Shown: piece by piece, positions 1 to 8,702 of the stretch
Layout: every line of letters starts with the position of its first letter
Numbering within the stretch: position 1 is the stretch's first letter
Assembly (NCBI GenBank): GCA_034437535.1
Contig: DAOTTZ010000081.1
Location: 1 to 64,000 of the forward strand
Length of the DNA stretch: 64,000 nucleotides
Reading direction: 5' to 3'
Source: J038 sp034437535
Lineage (GTDB): Bacteria > Chloroflexota > Anaerolineae > Aggregatilineales > Phototrophicaceae
The notes under the pieces: model-generated
Database searches by the model: none
What the model saw: only the letters and a program-made list of their open reading frames with translations
What the model was told of the DNA's origin: nothing
Program-made: the position numbers and the translations under genes

Positions 1-53
1 CGGCTGTGGCAGGGCTCGTCAACCGCCAACTCGCTCATCGGATGCCTGCCTGA
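1..53 (+). CDS. possible C-terminal end of a gene entering from the left
   Basis: Reading frame 3 is open from the window edge to a TGA at 51-53. It gives an alanine- and arginine-containing tail ending in AHRMPA, which looks like a genuine protein C-terminus. A G-rich/C-rich hairpin follows 14 bases later. The other two plus frames are also open here, so the frame choice is uncertain. No family can be named from so short a tail. Confidence 0.3.
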   Translation, partial: AVAGLVNRQLAHRMPA

Positions 54-66
54 TCCTTTCTGGGGG

Positions 67-96
67 AAGGGGCATTGTATCTACTCCCCTTATTTT
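67..96 (+). terminator. possible Rho-independent terminator
   Basis: AAGGGG at 67-72 pairs with CCCCTT at 86-91, and TATTTT follows. The loop is long (13 bases) and the stem has only six pairs, so this is weak. It sits where a gene ending at 53 would need a terminator, opposite the convergent gene ending at 194. Confidence 0.35.
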
Positions 97-193
97 GAAG
101 TTTAACTATTGATTAATCCCGCTTACTTAAACAATCCACTAGCTATAACGGGGAATAAGCGGAAAATACTGCACGCAGAAGATGAGCTTTTGA

Positions 194-1027
194 TTAAAGT
201 GTTTGGAGGTTGTTTTCCACCCAGGCACGATACGCTGATAGCAGGGCGCGGGTGTAATGACCGGGGGTGCCATCCACTAGAATGTGCTCGTTGATCTGCA
301 CGACAGGGACAATGCCCCGGCTACTGCTGGTGATGAAGGCTTCATTGATGCGCGGCAGATCGTCGATGTGGGGCGCGGTTGGTTCGACTGGCAAGATACC
401 CGGCGCGACTTCAAAGATGATGCGTTGGGCGATGCCTTTCAACACACCCTCACCCGCAGTATAGAGTGTGCTGGCGATAATCGCGTAGAAGTTCGCTCCC
501 AACCCCTCCATCATATGACCGCTTGCATCCAGCAGGATGGCGTCGTAAACATCCGGCGGGAGCGACTCCGCGATGATCCTGCGCTGGTGCATCCAACCGG
601 TGCTCTTGGTAGCGGCATCTTGACGGGCACTGTTCGGCACAGTAATCACCCGCACACCGTCGCGGATGTGTTCCGGCGTGATGGGCGTAAATGGTTCGAC
701 TGACAGAATCAAATGGTCGCCGGAACGAGGCACCGTGATGCGAAAGCGCACGTCGCCATAACCAGCCGTTTTGATCATCTGCCGTAATGCCCGGCGGAGC
801 AGGGCGCGGTCGAGCGTTAAAGGAATGCCCGCCCGCCGTGCAGAGTCATCTAGCCGGTCTAGATGGGCATCCAGATAGAGTGTTTTGATGGTGTGATAGG
901 TGTTGGTGACGGTATAAACGCCGTCATCGGGTTCATAGGCCGCCGCTGACGCCAACGAGTCGGCCTCATAATCAACCGGATGCAGATTGCCATCTGGCGT
1001 CAACACGCGGATGACACATCGTCCCAT
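194..1027 (-). CDS. class IV aminotransferase (BCAT / aminodeoxychorismate lyase family)
   Basis: A pyridoxal-phosphate enzyme of fold type IV, the family of branched-chain aminotransferase, D-amino-acid aminotransferase and aminodeoxychorismate lyase. At 277 residues it has the family length. The likely Schiff-base lysine is K141 in ATKSTGW. E174 in MMEGLGANF matches the conserved Glu that contacts the pyridine nitrogen. LKGIAQRIIFEVA and ITSSSRGIVPV match the phosphate-binding and C-terminal blocks. The ATG at 1027 is preferred because GGGAG lies eight bases upstream; an in-frame TTG at 1048 would overlap the upstream gene. It lies five bases after the GH18-like gene and is probably co-transcribed with it. 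The substrate cannot be decided from sequence. Confidence 0.85.
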   Translation of the reverse strand: MGRCVIRVLTPDGNLHPVDYEADSLASAAAYEPDDGVYTVTNTYHTIKTLYLDAHLDRLDDSARRAGIPLTLDRALLRRALRQMIKTAGYGDVRFRITVPRSGDHLILSVEPFTPITPEHIRDGVRVITVPNSARQDAATKSTGWMHQRRIIAESLPPDVYDAILLDASGHMMEGLGANFYAIIASTLYTAGEGVLKGIAQRIIFEVAPGILPVEPTAPHIDDLPRINEAFITSSSRGIVPVVQINEHILVDGTPGHYTRALLSAYRAWVENNLQTL

Positions 1028-1032
1028 GTGGC

Positions 1033-2214
1033 TTACTCCCGCAACCAATTAACGCGGTACTGTTCCCATTCGATTTCGTCGGTTTCCCACTCCGCATAGA
1101 TGGCTAACCCGCGTATCGTCGTGCCGAAATCACCGGCTTGTGCGATGCCCTGACGCACCCCGGCGATGGCCGCCGGGACGTTTTCGATACGGGCATCATG
1201 GGCCGGGGGGAGCGAGTCATAAGTCGGCAGGCCGATCAAAACTTCGGTGCCGGTTTCCAGGTCACCGATGGCTTCGGCATAACTCGCGACTTGATAGGCC
1301 ATCCAGGCGATGTAATCGTCTTCGTCCGTCAGGTAGCTGTTATATGCCTGGACGACGATTTGATCTACACCGACCAGCGCGATGCGCTGTTTGAACTCAC
1401 GCGGCCAGACGGTGCCAGGGGCGATCAACGCGGTCGATGGGACTTCGGGATCTTCGGGCGTCCAATCCGGCGGGACGGCGACCGCTAGAATCGCGTCATC
1501 GCCGATGCTCGTGCGCACCATGCGTAGTAAATCCAGGAAGTCGTCGCTGTTATCCGCCCAGATCGGCTCTACGACCAGAAACACCCCATCAAAGCCCAAC
1601 CCGCCGACCACCCGTGCGGAGAACTCCGCCACGACGCGCTGAATGGTGGGGTTATCTAGCCGGTACCCGTCGTCCTGGCCGATGTCTACCCGCACCGATA
1701 TTGTGCCTAACAGGGTGGTATCAGGGGCCTGCGCTTTGAATGCCGACGCAAAACCACTGACTGCATCCTCTACTTCGGCGAATTGATTGGCTTGTTGCGG
1801 GTCACCGGTCCAGGTGCCGTCGAAGTTGAGTTCGCTGACGCGGGCATACACGGTGCCGATGCGATTCTCATCAACACGCTGAATTAAGCTGGTCAGTCGT
1901 TCGGTCGTTGGGGCGGCATACGTCCAGTCCTGGCCGATCCACAAGGCGTTAGGATCCGGCAATACCGGGTCATCTTTGAACAGCCCCACACCCAGGATCA
2001 ACGCCAGCATGAAAGCCCCGGCGGCGATGACCAGCACCAGCGGGCGCACATATTTCATGTCAAGGCGTGGTAAATTGCTGGTATCCAGTGGGGCGGCTTG
2101 CCGGGTTGTAGTGGTGGGCCGTCCCTGCTGGCGATTTTTACGCCGGGCCTGCCGCCGCTCGTATCGTTCGCGGGCGCGGCTACGCCGTTCTGTTTCGATT
2201 GGTTGTTCACTCAT
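1033..2214 (-). CDS. membrane-anchored GH18-like TIM-barrel protein
   Basis: The protein has 393 residues. A strongly basic cytoplasmic N-terminus (residues 10-32, RARERYERRQARR) is followed by one membrane segment at about 58-79 and an extracytoplasmic domain. The outer domain resembles glycoside hydrolase family 18: GFDGVFLVVEPI at 207-218 is in the place of the catalytic DxxDxDxE strand, and QIVVQAYNSY resembles the later QxYNxY strand. The canonical acidic triad is not intact (only E216 is clear), so it may bind or weakly hydrolyse glycans rather than be a true chitinase. The ATG at 2214 has AAAGGG upstream. The aminotransferase gene follows within 5 bases. The basic juxtamembrane motif recurs in the L,D-transpeptidase at 24017. 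Confidence 0.7.
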   Translation of the reverse strand: MSEQPIETERRSRARERYERRQARRKNRQQGRPTTTTRQAAPLDTSNLPRLDMKYVRPLVLVIAAGAFMLALILGVGLFKDDPVLPDPNALWIGQDWTYAAPTTERLTSLIQRVDENRIGTVYARVSELNFDGTWTGDPQQANQFAEVEDAVSGFASAFKAQAPDTTLLGTISVRVDIGQDDGYRLDNPTIQRVVAEFSARVVGGLGFDGVFLVVEPIWADNSDDFLDLLRMVRTSIGDDAILAVAVPPDWTPEDPEVPSTALIAPGTVWPREFKQRIALVGVDQIVVQAYNSYLTDEDDYIAWMAYQVASYAEAIGDLETGTEVLIGLPTYDSLPPAHDARIENVPAAIAGVRQGIAQAGDFGTTIRGLAIYAEWETDEIEWEQYRVNWLRE

Positions 2215-2258
2215 GACGCACCCTTTTGTTTACTCTGCCGCACAGACATAACAATAGT

Positions 2259-2711
2259 TTACAAGATATTCAGTCGTTCTAGCAAAGGCAGGCCCACTAG
2301 TGCGACCGAGATGAGGAACGAGGTCACACTGGCGACGAGTGTGGCAGAGGCGGCGACGTCTTTAGCCACTTTAGCCATCGGGTGATATTCCTGTGTCACC
2401 ATATCAACCACTGCTTCGACGGCGGAGTTCAACGTCTCTACCGACCACAACATGCCGAAAGCCAACACCAGGATGACACCGTGTGTGATCCCGACTTCTA
2501 GCCAGATCGCCAGAATAAAAACGGCTACGCCGGATAACGTCACATTGCGGATGCTTCGTTCTCGTCGAAGCATAAAGAGCAGACCTGCGATGGCGTACTT
2601 GGTGCGATCCCAGAACGAATCGTTCCAACTGGCTTTATACTGGCGTGGGTTCACCCGCATCGCGCCGAAGATCGTGTTATCGGGTTGTTCTGGCCGGCGT
2701 TCTTTGTCCAT
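2259..2711 (-). CDS. dgkA: diacylglycerol kinase / undecaprenol kinase, copy 1
   Basis: A small integral membrane lipid kinase of the DgkA family, which phosphorylates diacylglycerol or undecaprenol at the membrane face using ATP. At 150 residues it has the usual fold: an amphipathic N-terminus, then three membrane helices (about 56-72, 76-95 and 120-141). The signature is present as ETLNSAVEAVVDM (92-104), with HPMAKVAKDVAASATLV (110-126) supplying the catalytic Glu/Asn and the Lys-Asp pair. It follows a second DgkA paralogue with 3 bases between them, in the run pgpH-ybeY-dgkA-dgkA. Single dgkA genes next to ybeY and pgpH are common; the tandem duplication is the odd point. Gram-positive-type enzymes of this family usually act on undecaprenol. 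Confidence 0.9.
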   Translation of the reverse strand: MDKERRPEQPDNTIFGAMRVNPRQYKASWNDSFWDRTKYAIAGLLFMLRRERSIRNVTLSGVAVFILAIWLEVGITHGVILVLAFGMLWSVETLNSAVEAVVDMVTQEYHPMAKVAKDVAASATLVASVTSFLISVALVGLPLLERLNIL

Positions 2712-2714
2712 CGG

Positions 2715-3173
2715 CTATAATCCTAATTTCTCGATCAAAGGAGGGGCCAGCAACAACAGGCCGATCAAGACGGAAGCGACCACACCGAGCAACACCGCCG
2801 CCGAGGCAACGTCTTTGCCTACCTTCGCCATCGGGTGGATCTCCGCCGAAGCCAGGTTGATCGCCGCCTCAACCGCCGCGTTTAAGAACTCGGCCATCCA
2901 GACGATAGTAATCGTCAAGATCAAGATCGCCCAACTGATGGCATCCAGGCCGACCCACAACGCCAATAACATCACCGCGACGGACGCCACCATTTGAATA
3001 CGGGTATTCTTCTGGCGACGGAGCATGTATAGCCAACCGGCCAGGGCATACCCCAGGCTGACGACACGGTTACGGCTGGTGATCGGGCTGTAATCATCCG
3101 GGTCGATCTGTGCAGTAGAGGTCAGCGCTTCGATTATTTTATTCGGTTTGTTCTCACTCATGGTCATTCTCAT
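2715..3173 (-). CDS. dgkA: diacylglycerol kinase / undecaprenol kinase, copy 2
   Basis: The second DgkA-family lipid kinase, 152 residues, is paralogous to its downstream neighbour. It carries AEFLNAAVEAAINLA followed by HPMAKVGKDVASAAVLLG, the family active-site signature, and three predicted membrane helices. The divergence between the copies (for example VVDM versus AINL after the Glu) suggests an old duplication and perhaps different lipid substrates, such as undecaprenol in one and diacylglycerol in the other; this is inference. The start overlaps the 3' end of ybeY. Three ATGs at 3173, 3167 and 3161 are possible, and the last has the smallest overlap (8 bases). Confidence 0.88.
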   Translation of the reverse strand: MRMTMSENKPNKIIEALTSTAQIDPDDYSPITSRNRVVSLGYALAGWLYMLRRQKNTRIQMVASVAVMLLALWVGLDAISWAILILTITIVWMAEFLNAAVEAAINLASAEIHPMAKVGKDVASAAVLLGVVASVLIGLLLLAPPLIEKLGL

Positions 3174-3621
3174 CTTCTAGCTGGGGGACGATGGCTTGCG
3201 AGATACCCAACGACTCCAGCACACGGGCCTGGGCCGCCCACATCGCCTGGCGGTTAGCAACGGTATCATGATCGTAACCAAGCAGGTGTAAGGTGCCGTG
3301 TACGGCCAGCAGGGTCAGGTTGTCCATCAGGTTGATGGCATGTCGCTCTGCCTGGGCGCGGGCGTAAGGATAAGCGATCATCACATCACCCAGGTAGGCC
3401 GCTGGTTGAGCCGGAGTATCTCCGGACGGAAACGAGAGTACATCTGTCGGCGCATCGACTTGACGATAGGTGCGATTCAATGCCTGGATCGCGTCGTTAT
3501 CGGCCAGCACCAGCGTTATACTGGCTCCTGTCGCCCCGGCTTGTGCCAGCGTGGTATCAATGCCATGTTCCAGCGCGGCGACATCGACCGGATATGCATC
3601 ATCGTTGAAAATTTCGATCAT
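3154..3621 (-). CDS. ybeY: endoribonuclease YbeY (16S rRNA maturation)
   Basis: A single-strand-specific, zinc-dependent endoribonuclease that acts in 16S rRNA 3' processing and ribosome quality control. At 155 residues it has the usual length. The diagnostic metal site HGTLHLLGYDH is intact (pattern HGxLHLxGYDH), supplying three zinc-binding histidines. DAPTDVLSFPSGD and YLGDVMIAYP are the two preceding conserved blocks. Its ATG at 3621 overlaps the stop of pgpH as ATGA, so translation is probably coupled. The order pgpH-ybeY-dgkA is conserved in many bacteria and supports the call. Confidence 0.95.
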   Translation of the reverse strand: MIEIFNDDAYPVDVAALEHGIDTTLAQAGATGASITLVLADNDAIQALNRTYRQVDAPTDVLSFPSGDTPAQPAAYLGDVMIAYPYARAQAERHAINLMDNLTLLAVHGTLHLLGYDHDTVANRQAMWAAQARVLESLGISQAIVPQLEDENDHE

Positions 3622-5996
3622 GTCTCTTCTTCGTCCGGCTCGGTCTCTTTTGTGGTCTCGGTTCCGTTGGCGTCATTGCGGCGCAAGCGCGGAACTTCTG
3701 CCAATGGTGCGGAGTCAGCGTCTTTGTCTTCTGGCGCGGCGGGGTCGCTCGTGGTGATGGGCGAGGCTGGCAACGTCAGTTCAGAACCGGCTTGCTCTGC
3801 GGTGTCTGGCCTGGGGTCTTCCTTGACCGGTGTCTCCTCGATAACGGGTTCCGGCTCGGTTGTCTTTTGGCGTACCCGCGAGATAGCTTCACTGTAATTG
3901 ATCCGGGGATGATAGATTGCTTGCAAGATGTCGATGAAAATATCCTGGGCCTGCTTTAGATCGTTCAGCGTCAAGCCGGATTCGTCCAATTCGCCGGCCT
4001 TTCGCTTGCCGTTGAACACTGCTTGAACCGTCTCTTCGATCTCGGACTTGCTCTTCGGCTGGCGAGATTTTACCGCCGCTTCGCAACTATCCGCCAGCAT
4101 TAAGATGCCGGTTTCACGGCTCTGTGGTTTGGGGCCAGGGTAGGTGAAGTCTGCGATGTCTACCTGCGCTTCGTCATCACCAGCCAGGATGACGGCCTGC
4201 TTGTAAAACACATAAACCTGTGATGTGCCGTGATGTTCTCGGATGAAATCGCGGATGCGATTCGGCAGACGATACTGCCGGGCCAGTTCATCACCTTCGG
4301 TCACATGGCTGATGATGATGGCCGCGCTCCGGTAGGGGTCGTCCAGTGTATCGTGTGGGTTACTGGTCTCACTTTGATTTTCTGTGAAGAAGATCGGATT
4401 TTGCATCTTGCCAATGTCATGATACAACGCGGCAACCCGCGTTAGCTCGACGTTGGCCCCGATGGCATTCGCCGCTTGTTCTGCCAGGTTAGAGACCTGA
4501 AGCGAATGTTGGTAGGTACCGGGGGCTTCGCGCAGTAGTCGCTGGAGCAGTCGCTGGCTTGGCTGGCTGAGTTCCACCAGCTTAAGCGCGGTCGGTAAAT
4601 TGAACAGAAAGGTGATGATATACATCACGGCGATGGCGGCGGCGGCACTGAACAGCCCATTCAAGATGCCATAGCTAATCAAAACTGCGATGTCTGACGA
4701 GGTGCCGCTATCCGGCGCATTGACGTTAAACAGCACGATGACGGCAACATTGCTGAGCGCGATCATCACGCCAGCGATGAAAAAACTATTCAAGCGTTCG
4801 GCATGGCGTAAGCTCAAGACGCCGATGATGCCGCTGACGATGATAAACATGGTGACCTCTAAGGAAAGGCCCGCCATCAAGCCGACCAATAACCCCAGCG
4901 CAATCATCGCGATGATCGCGATCTCCGCCCCGACAATAGCGACATACAACAAGCCCAGCGCGGCGGCAGGATACAGGAAAATGTCTCCGTTCACACCGAT
5001 GCGGGCACCGGCCAATGCCAGCAGGAAGATCGAAGCCAGGAGCATTAAAAAGCTCGGCTCCCGGTGCATCAACGCCGGGCGAAAGCGTGAGACATACAAC
5101 CCCATGACCACCATCGCAATGACGCTTGCCAGCAAAGCGCGTGATATGTCGCGCTCTTGACGATCCCCTGGCCGCAACAACCCCAGTTGTTCCAGGGCTT
5201 CATAATCCGCCGCGCTGATGGGCGTGCCACTGGCGACGACGAGCTGACCCGCTTCGAAGCTCCGGGTTTGCGGCGCGACATTTTCGCTGGCCTCTGATTG
5301 AGCGGTTTCGGTGGCGTCAACGTTGAGCGTGGTGTTCGGGCGGAGTAAATCACTGACGATGGCGACGATGACATCAATTTCGCGGCTGTCATCAAAGCTA
5401 ACGTTGACCTGGGCGGGTAGGCCGATGCGAATACGCGATAAATCTGACGAGCGAATCTCACCGCGCATCACGCGCTCTAGCACAGTGACAATATCAACCG
5501 CGATCTCGTTCCAGGTGGTTTCGTCCAGGTTGATGATCTGCGCCGCGATGGTTTCCGGCAGGTCGAGTGCGGTAATCTGTTGAATATCGCTGATCTTCTG
5601 GGCGTCACTGGCGTAAGGATCTTCGCGCACATCCAGCATAAAATCCAGAATGCTCTGTGCCAGGTCGGTCTGTTGGCGGGCGACAATTGGATCTGGCCCG
5701 TCATAAATAGCCGTGACCGACTCAGCGGCATCGACCTGGGCCTGCTGGGTGAGGACCTCACTTACATAAGTCGTCGTTTCCGGCGCGAAAATATCTTGTT
5801 GGGCTACCCGCCCGACCGCTAGTTCCTGTAATTCTGACTGCGCCGGGAAGATTGACTCAAACGCGATGATGGTCGTCGCCAGGGCCAGGAACACAAAGGC
5901 CGCTAGCACGACCAACACCCGGTTGATCGTGCTGGTGGCCTGGTCTTCATCCAGGTTGAAGTATCGTTCCAGCAGTTGGGCCGTCGCGGAGACCAT
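3618..5996 (-). CDS. pgpH: PgpH-type 7TM HD-domain phosphodiesterase (cyclic-di-AMP)
   Basis: A membrane receptor-like phosphohydrolase of 792 residues. Known PgpH proteins hydrolyse cyclic-di-AMP to pApA. The order is: first membrane helix at about 27-46; a large extracytoplasmic 7TMR-HDED domain to about residue 285; a bundle of about six membrane helices to about 480; then a cytoplasmic HD domain. The metal motif LYHDIGKMQNP lies near residue 525, and AIIISHVTEG, IREHHGTS and DSCEAAVKSR follow as further HD blocks. The C-terminal 90 residues are an acidic, proline-rich tail that most relatives lack and which looks disordered. It heads the ybeY-dgkA-dgkA run and starts 5 bases after yqeY stops. 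Confidence 0.93.
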   Translation of the reverse strand: MVSATAQLLERYFNLDEDQATSTINRVLVVLAAFVFLALATTIIAFESIFPAQSELQELAVGRVAQQDIFAPETTTYVSEVLTQQAQVDAAESVTAIYDGPDPIVARQQTDLAQSILDFMLDVREDPYASDAQKISDIQQITALDLPETIAAQIINLDETTWNEIAVDIVTVLERVMRGEIRSSDLSRIRIGLPAQVNVSFDDSREIDVIVAIVSDLLRPNTTLNVDATETAQSEASENVAPQTRSFEAGQLVVASGTPISAADYEALEQLGLLRPGDRQERDISRALLASVIAMVVMGLYVSRFRPALMHREPSFLMLLASIFLLALAGARIGVNGDIFLYPAAALGLLYVAIVGAEIAIIAMIALGLLVGLMAGLSLEVTMFIIVSGIIGVLSLRHAERLNSFFIAGVMIALSNVAVIVLFNVNAPDSGTSSDIAVLISYGILNGLFSAAAAIAVMYIITFLFNLPTALKLVELSQPSQRLLQRLLREAPGTYQHSLQVSNLAEQAANAIGANVELTRVAALYHDIGKMQNPIFFTENQSETSNPHDTLDDPYRSAAIIISHVTEGDELARQYRLPNRIRDFIREHHGTSQVYVFYKQAVILAGDDEAQVDIADFTYPGPKPQSRETGILMLADSCEAAVKSRQPKSKSEIEETVQAVFNGKRKAGELDESGLTLNDLKQAQDIFIDILQAIYHPRINYSEAISRVRQKTTEPEPVIEETPVKEDPRPDTAEQAGSELTLPASPITTSDPAAPEDKDADSAPLAEVPRLRRNDANGTETTKETEPDEEET

Positions 5997-6001
5997 AAGG
6001 A

Positions 6002-6448
6002 TTAACTGAGTTGCTCACGAACGATCTGGTTGACCTGGCCGCCATCAGCCAGCCCACGTACCCGCGCCATCACTGGTCCCATCACCTTGCCCATATCTTT
6101 GGGTGAACTGGCTCCGGTTTCTTCGATGATCTCCTGCACGATGGCACGGATCTCGGCTTCGTCAAGCTGGCGTGGCAAGAACTCGTCGATGACATCGGCT
6201 TCGTAAGCCTCTTGTTCGGCCAGGTCTTCGCGCCCGGCATCGGTGAATTCGACGGCACTTTCTCGCCGGCGTTTGGCTTCCTTCTGGAGTAGGGCGACGA
6301 CATCTTCAGTCGTCAGGTCTGCCTGGGTATCTACCTCCACCTGCTTGATGGCACTTTGCACCGTGCGGATTACATCACGCCGGCGGTTATCTCTGGCTTT
6401 CATGGCCGCTTTTAGAGCGTCCTTTAGTTGTGGTCTGGGGTCTTCCAT
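6002..6448 (-). CDS. yqeY: GatB/YqeY-domain protein
   Basis: A 148-residue stand-alone member of the YqeY family, related to the C-terminal tRNA-binding region of the GatB amidotransferase subunit. The pattern LKDALKAAMKARDNRRRDVIR at the N-terminus, EAKRRRESAVEFTDAGR in the middle, and DEFLPRQLDEAEI with SPKDMGKVMGPVMARV near the end are characteristic. Function is not firmly established; a tRNA- or GatCAB-related role is usually suggested. The start codon directly abuts the mtaB stop with no gap, so the two are almost certainly co-transcribed. PgpH follows after 5 bases. Confidence 0.93.
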   Translation of the reverse strand: MEDPRPQLKDALKAAMKARDNRRRDVIRTVQSAIKQVEVDTQADLTTEDVVALLQKEAKRRRESAVEFTDAGREDLAEQEAYEADVIDEFLPRQLDEAEIRAIVQEIIEETGASSPKDMGKVMGPVMARVRGLADGGQVNQIVREQLS

Positions 6449-7741
6449 TTAATCCTCACTCTCTGTCAATATGGGATCAACGATCAGATGTCCATGCCGG
6501 GCATCATATGAGAGGCCGCGTGCCGGGGTGATCTGGTCATTTAACGGTCGCGGGTGGGTACACGCGACCCGAATATAATTATCAGTATAACCCACGTTAT
6601 GGAAACCGTCTTCGCTGGCTCCGGTGACTTGTTCCCACAAGACATCCAACCGGTGGCCGATGAACTGTTCTGCGAATCCCTGGGCCAGGGTCTCGCTCAG
6701 GCCGCGCAGACGTTGGCTTCGGTGCTTCTTGATGTCATTTGGCAGATGACCTCTCATGCGGGCGGCAGGGGTGCCGGGGCGTTGGCTATAACGGAAGACA
6801 TGCAACCCGGCAAATACCATCTCGCGGATGAATGCCAGACTTTCGGCGAATTCGTCTTCAGTCTCACCAGGAAAGCCGACAATGACATCACTGGTAATGC
6901 TCAGGCCGGGGATCTGCTGGCGGGCCTCTTGCACCAGGGCGCGGAACTCCGCCTGGGTGGTGTTTCGCCGCATCCGCTTAAGTGTGCGATCACAGCCGCT
7001 TTGTAACGGCAAATGCAAATGCCGGCACAAGCGTGAATCTTGCCACAGTGTGAAGAAATCTGCGGATAAATCCCAGGGTTCCAGCGATGAGAGCCGCAGG
7101 CGCGGGATGGTGGTGTTTGTCAAAATCGTCTGGATCAACCGTGCAAGCCCGTCATACTCCCCGCGATCATGCCCGAAACTACCCAGATGCACCCCGGTCA
7201 ATATCGCTTCTTGATAGCCTAGCTTGTGCAATTGTTGGATCTCTGCCACCACATCGGCGATCAACCGGCTTTGACCGTCGCCGCGTGCGACCGTCGTAAC
7301 ACAGAACGTACAGGCGTTGTCGCAACCGTCCTGCACTTTGACGAAAGCACGGGTACGGCTCCGCGCCGAATCACGGGCGACTGGCTCATGGTCGAAGTCT
7401 TCTACCGGGACACCCGTAATGCCGGAAACCAGGGTGTCTTTGCCATCATTCGCCACGACAGACGCGACCCCCGGCAAGACAGCGATGTCGTCCGGTGCGA
7501 TTTGTGCATAACAGCCGGTGACGGTGGTCTGGGCGGCGGGGCTGGCACGGTTTAATTCGCGGATGAGTTTGCGACTGGTGCGGGTGGCTTCGTTGGTCAC
7601 CGCGCAGGTATTAACGACAAATTGCTCCGCCTGGGCAGGGTCTTCGACGATTTCGTGTCCCTGGGCTTCGAATTGCCGGGCCATCTGGTCAATTTCGGCC
7701 TGGTTCAGTCGGCAACCAATCATACGAAGGTGTATTTTCAT
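6449..7741 (-). CDS. mtaB: tRNA t6A37 methylthiotransferase MtaB
   Basis: A radical-SAM methylthiotransferase converting t6A37 to ms2t6A37 in tRNAs reading ANN codons. From the ATG at 7741 it is 430 residues. The N-terminal UPF0004 domain has its cluster cysteines in MIGCRLNQAEID and NTCAVTNEATRTSRK, plus a later C in TGCYAQ. The radical-SAM cluster is GCDNACTFCVTT near residues 137-148, and a short TRAM-like C-terminal domain follows. GCRLNQ rather than MiaB-type GCQMN favours MtaB. An in-frame ATG at 7789 would add 16 residues unlike the family N-terminus, so 7741 is preferred, although no strong ribosome site is visible at either. Confidence 0.92.
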   Translation of the reverse strand: MKIHLRMIGCRLNQAEIDQMARQFEAQGHEIVEDPAQAEQFVVNTCAVTNEATRTSRKLIRELNRASPAAQTTVTGCYAQIAPDDIAVLPGVASVVANDGKDTLVSGITGVPVEDFDHEPVARDSARSRTRAFVKVQDGCDNACTFCVTTVARGDGQSRLIADVVAEIQQLHKLGYQEAILTGVHLGSFGHDRGEYDGLARLIQTILTNTTIPRLRLSSLEPWDLSADFFTLWQDSRLCRHLHLPLQSGCDRTLKRMRRNTTQAEFRALVQEARQQIPGLSITSDVIVGFPGETEDEFAESLAFIREMVFAGLHVFRYSQRPGTPAARMRGHLPNDIKKHRSQRLRGLSETLAQGFAEQFIGHRLDVLWEQVTGASEDGFHNVGYTDNYIRVACTHPRPLNDQITPARGLSYDARHGHLIVDPILTESED

Positions 7742-7828
7742 CAAATTACCCGGCGGGGACCCCCGCTTATCCTTTCTAATTGTTATCATTCGGCGGGATT
7801 TAGGCCATGCCCTGCAAGTTCTGGTTGA

Positions 7829-8611
7829 TCAGTCGGTCGTTGATACGTCTGACAACCCGGTGACAATTACATTGTCGAATGTGACGGTAATCGTCTCATC
7901 CTGGATGCGGTCGGCCTCGTCTGCATCCACCACCACGCCCAACCGTCCGTATGGATGTGTGTCGTCAATGAGTTCAGTCGTCCATTGGCCGTCAATGCAG
8001 GCCCCGGTAAGGGGGTTGATAGTGCTGATGCCGTCGGGTGCATTGGGGATGCAGAGTTCGACGGGTTCCCCGTTGATAAAAAACGTAAATGTATCATCTA
8101 GCCCGGTAACGCGCAGGGTGTTTTTTGCGCCGGGGCCAATGTCGATCGCATCGGATGGATTCCAGGTGCTGAGTTCGGTCAGCCGGCCCTCGGTCACCCG
8201 TTGAACCCGGTAAAAGCCATCCCCACTGATGAGGAACAGGTAGTAGTTGCTCCGGTCAAAGAGGCGGAAGATCACGCCGAAAGCGTTGTTATTACCACCG
8301 CTAAAGTCGCCACTGACGATCTCGGCTTCGACCTGCATGTTAAACGCATCAAAATAAGGTGTGATGGCAGAATACGGGCCGACATCATCGGCATTTGCCA
8401 CAATCTGCATGGCACCAGCGACGACTTGATGCGAAAAATCACCGCGCTCGTCCTGTTCCCAATCTGGCATGGTGCCATCAAAGGTGGTCGCATATAAAAC
8501 GGCTCCGTCCTCCGCTGGGACGACGTAATGCCAATCTTGAGCGATAACACTCAATTGGTAGACCGCAACCAATGTGATAATCAGTGCGGCCAGGATGATC
8601 AACCGGCGCAA
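7829..8611 (-). CDS. secreted concanavalin-like (LamG/DUF1080-type) protein
   Basis: The protein has 260 residues. A hydrophobic N-terminal segment (residues 4-24) acts as signal peptide or anchor. The remaining beta-rich region has the layout of a concanavalin-A-like lectin/glucanase fold: YATTFDGTMPDWEQ at the start, FGVIFRLFDRSNYYLFLIS in the middle, an LRVTGLDDTFTFFINGE strand, and GRLGVVVDAD...VTFDNVIV near the end. This arrangement is typical of small domains that bind carbohydrate or serve as adhesion modules; no catalytic residues are evident. It appears to start at TTG (8611), because an in-frame stop lies just upstream and no ATG fits. Substrate is unknown. Confidence 0.72.
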   Translation of the reverse strand: MRRLIILAALIITLVAVYQLSVIAQDWHYVVPAEDGAVLYATTFDGTMPDWEQDERGDFSHQVVAGAMQIVANADDVGPYSAITPYFDAFNMQVEAEIVSGDFSGGNNNAFGVIFRLFDRSNYYLFLISGDGFYRVQRVTEGRLTELSTWNPSDAIDIGPGAKNTLRVTGLDDTFTFFINGEPVELCIPNAPDGISTINPLTGACIDGQWTTELIDDTHPYGRLGVVVDADEADRIQDETITVTFDNVIVTGLSDVSTTD

Positions 8612-8702
8612 AGGCGATGACCCCGAAGACTACAAACTTCTGTTTGATTATATCATACCCGCTCAAATCATCGATGCCCACGATGATAGGGGTTTCGGTG
8701 TG

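Noticed and set aside
7518..8204. 228-codon plus-strand frame
   Set aside because: It overlaps the start of mtaB and the end of the lectin-like gene in antisense, has no ribosome site, and has Ser/Arg/Val-rich composition.
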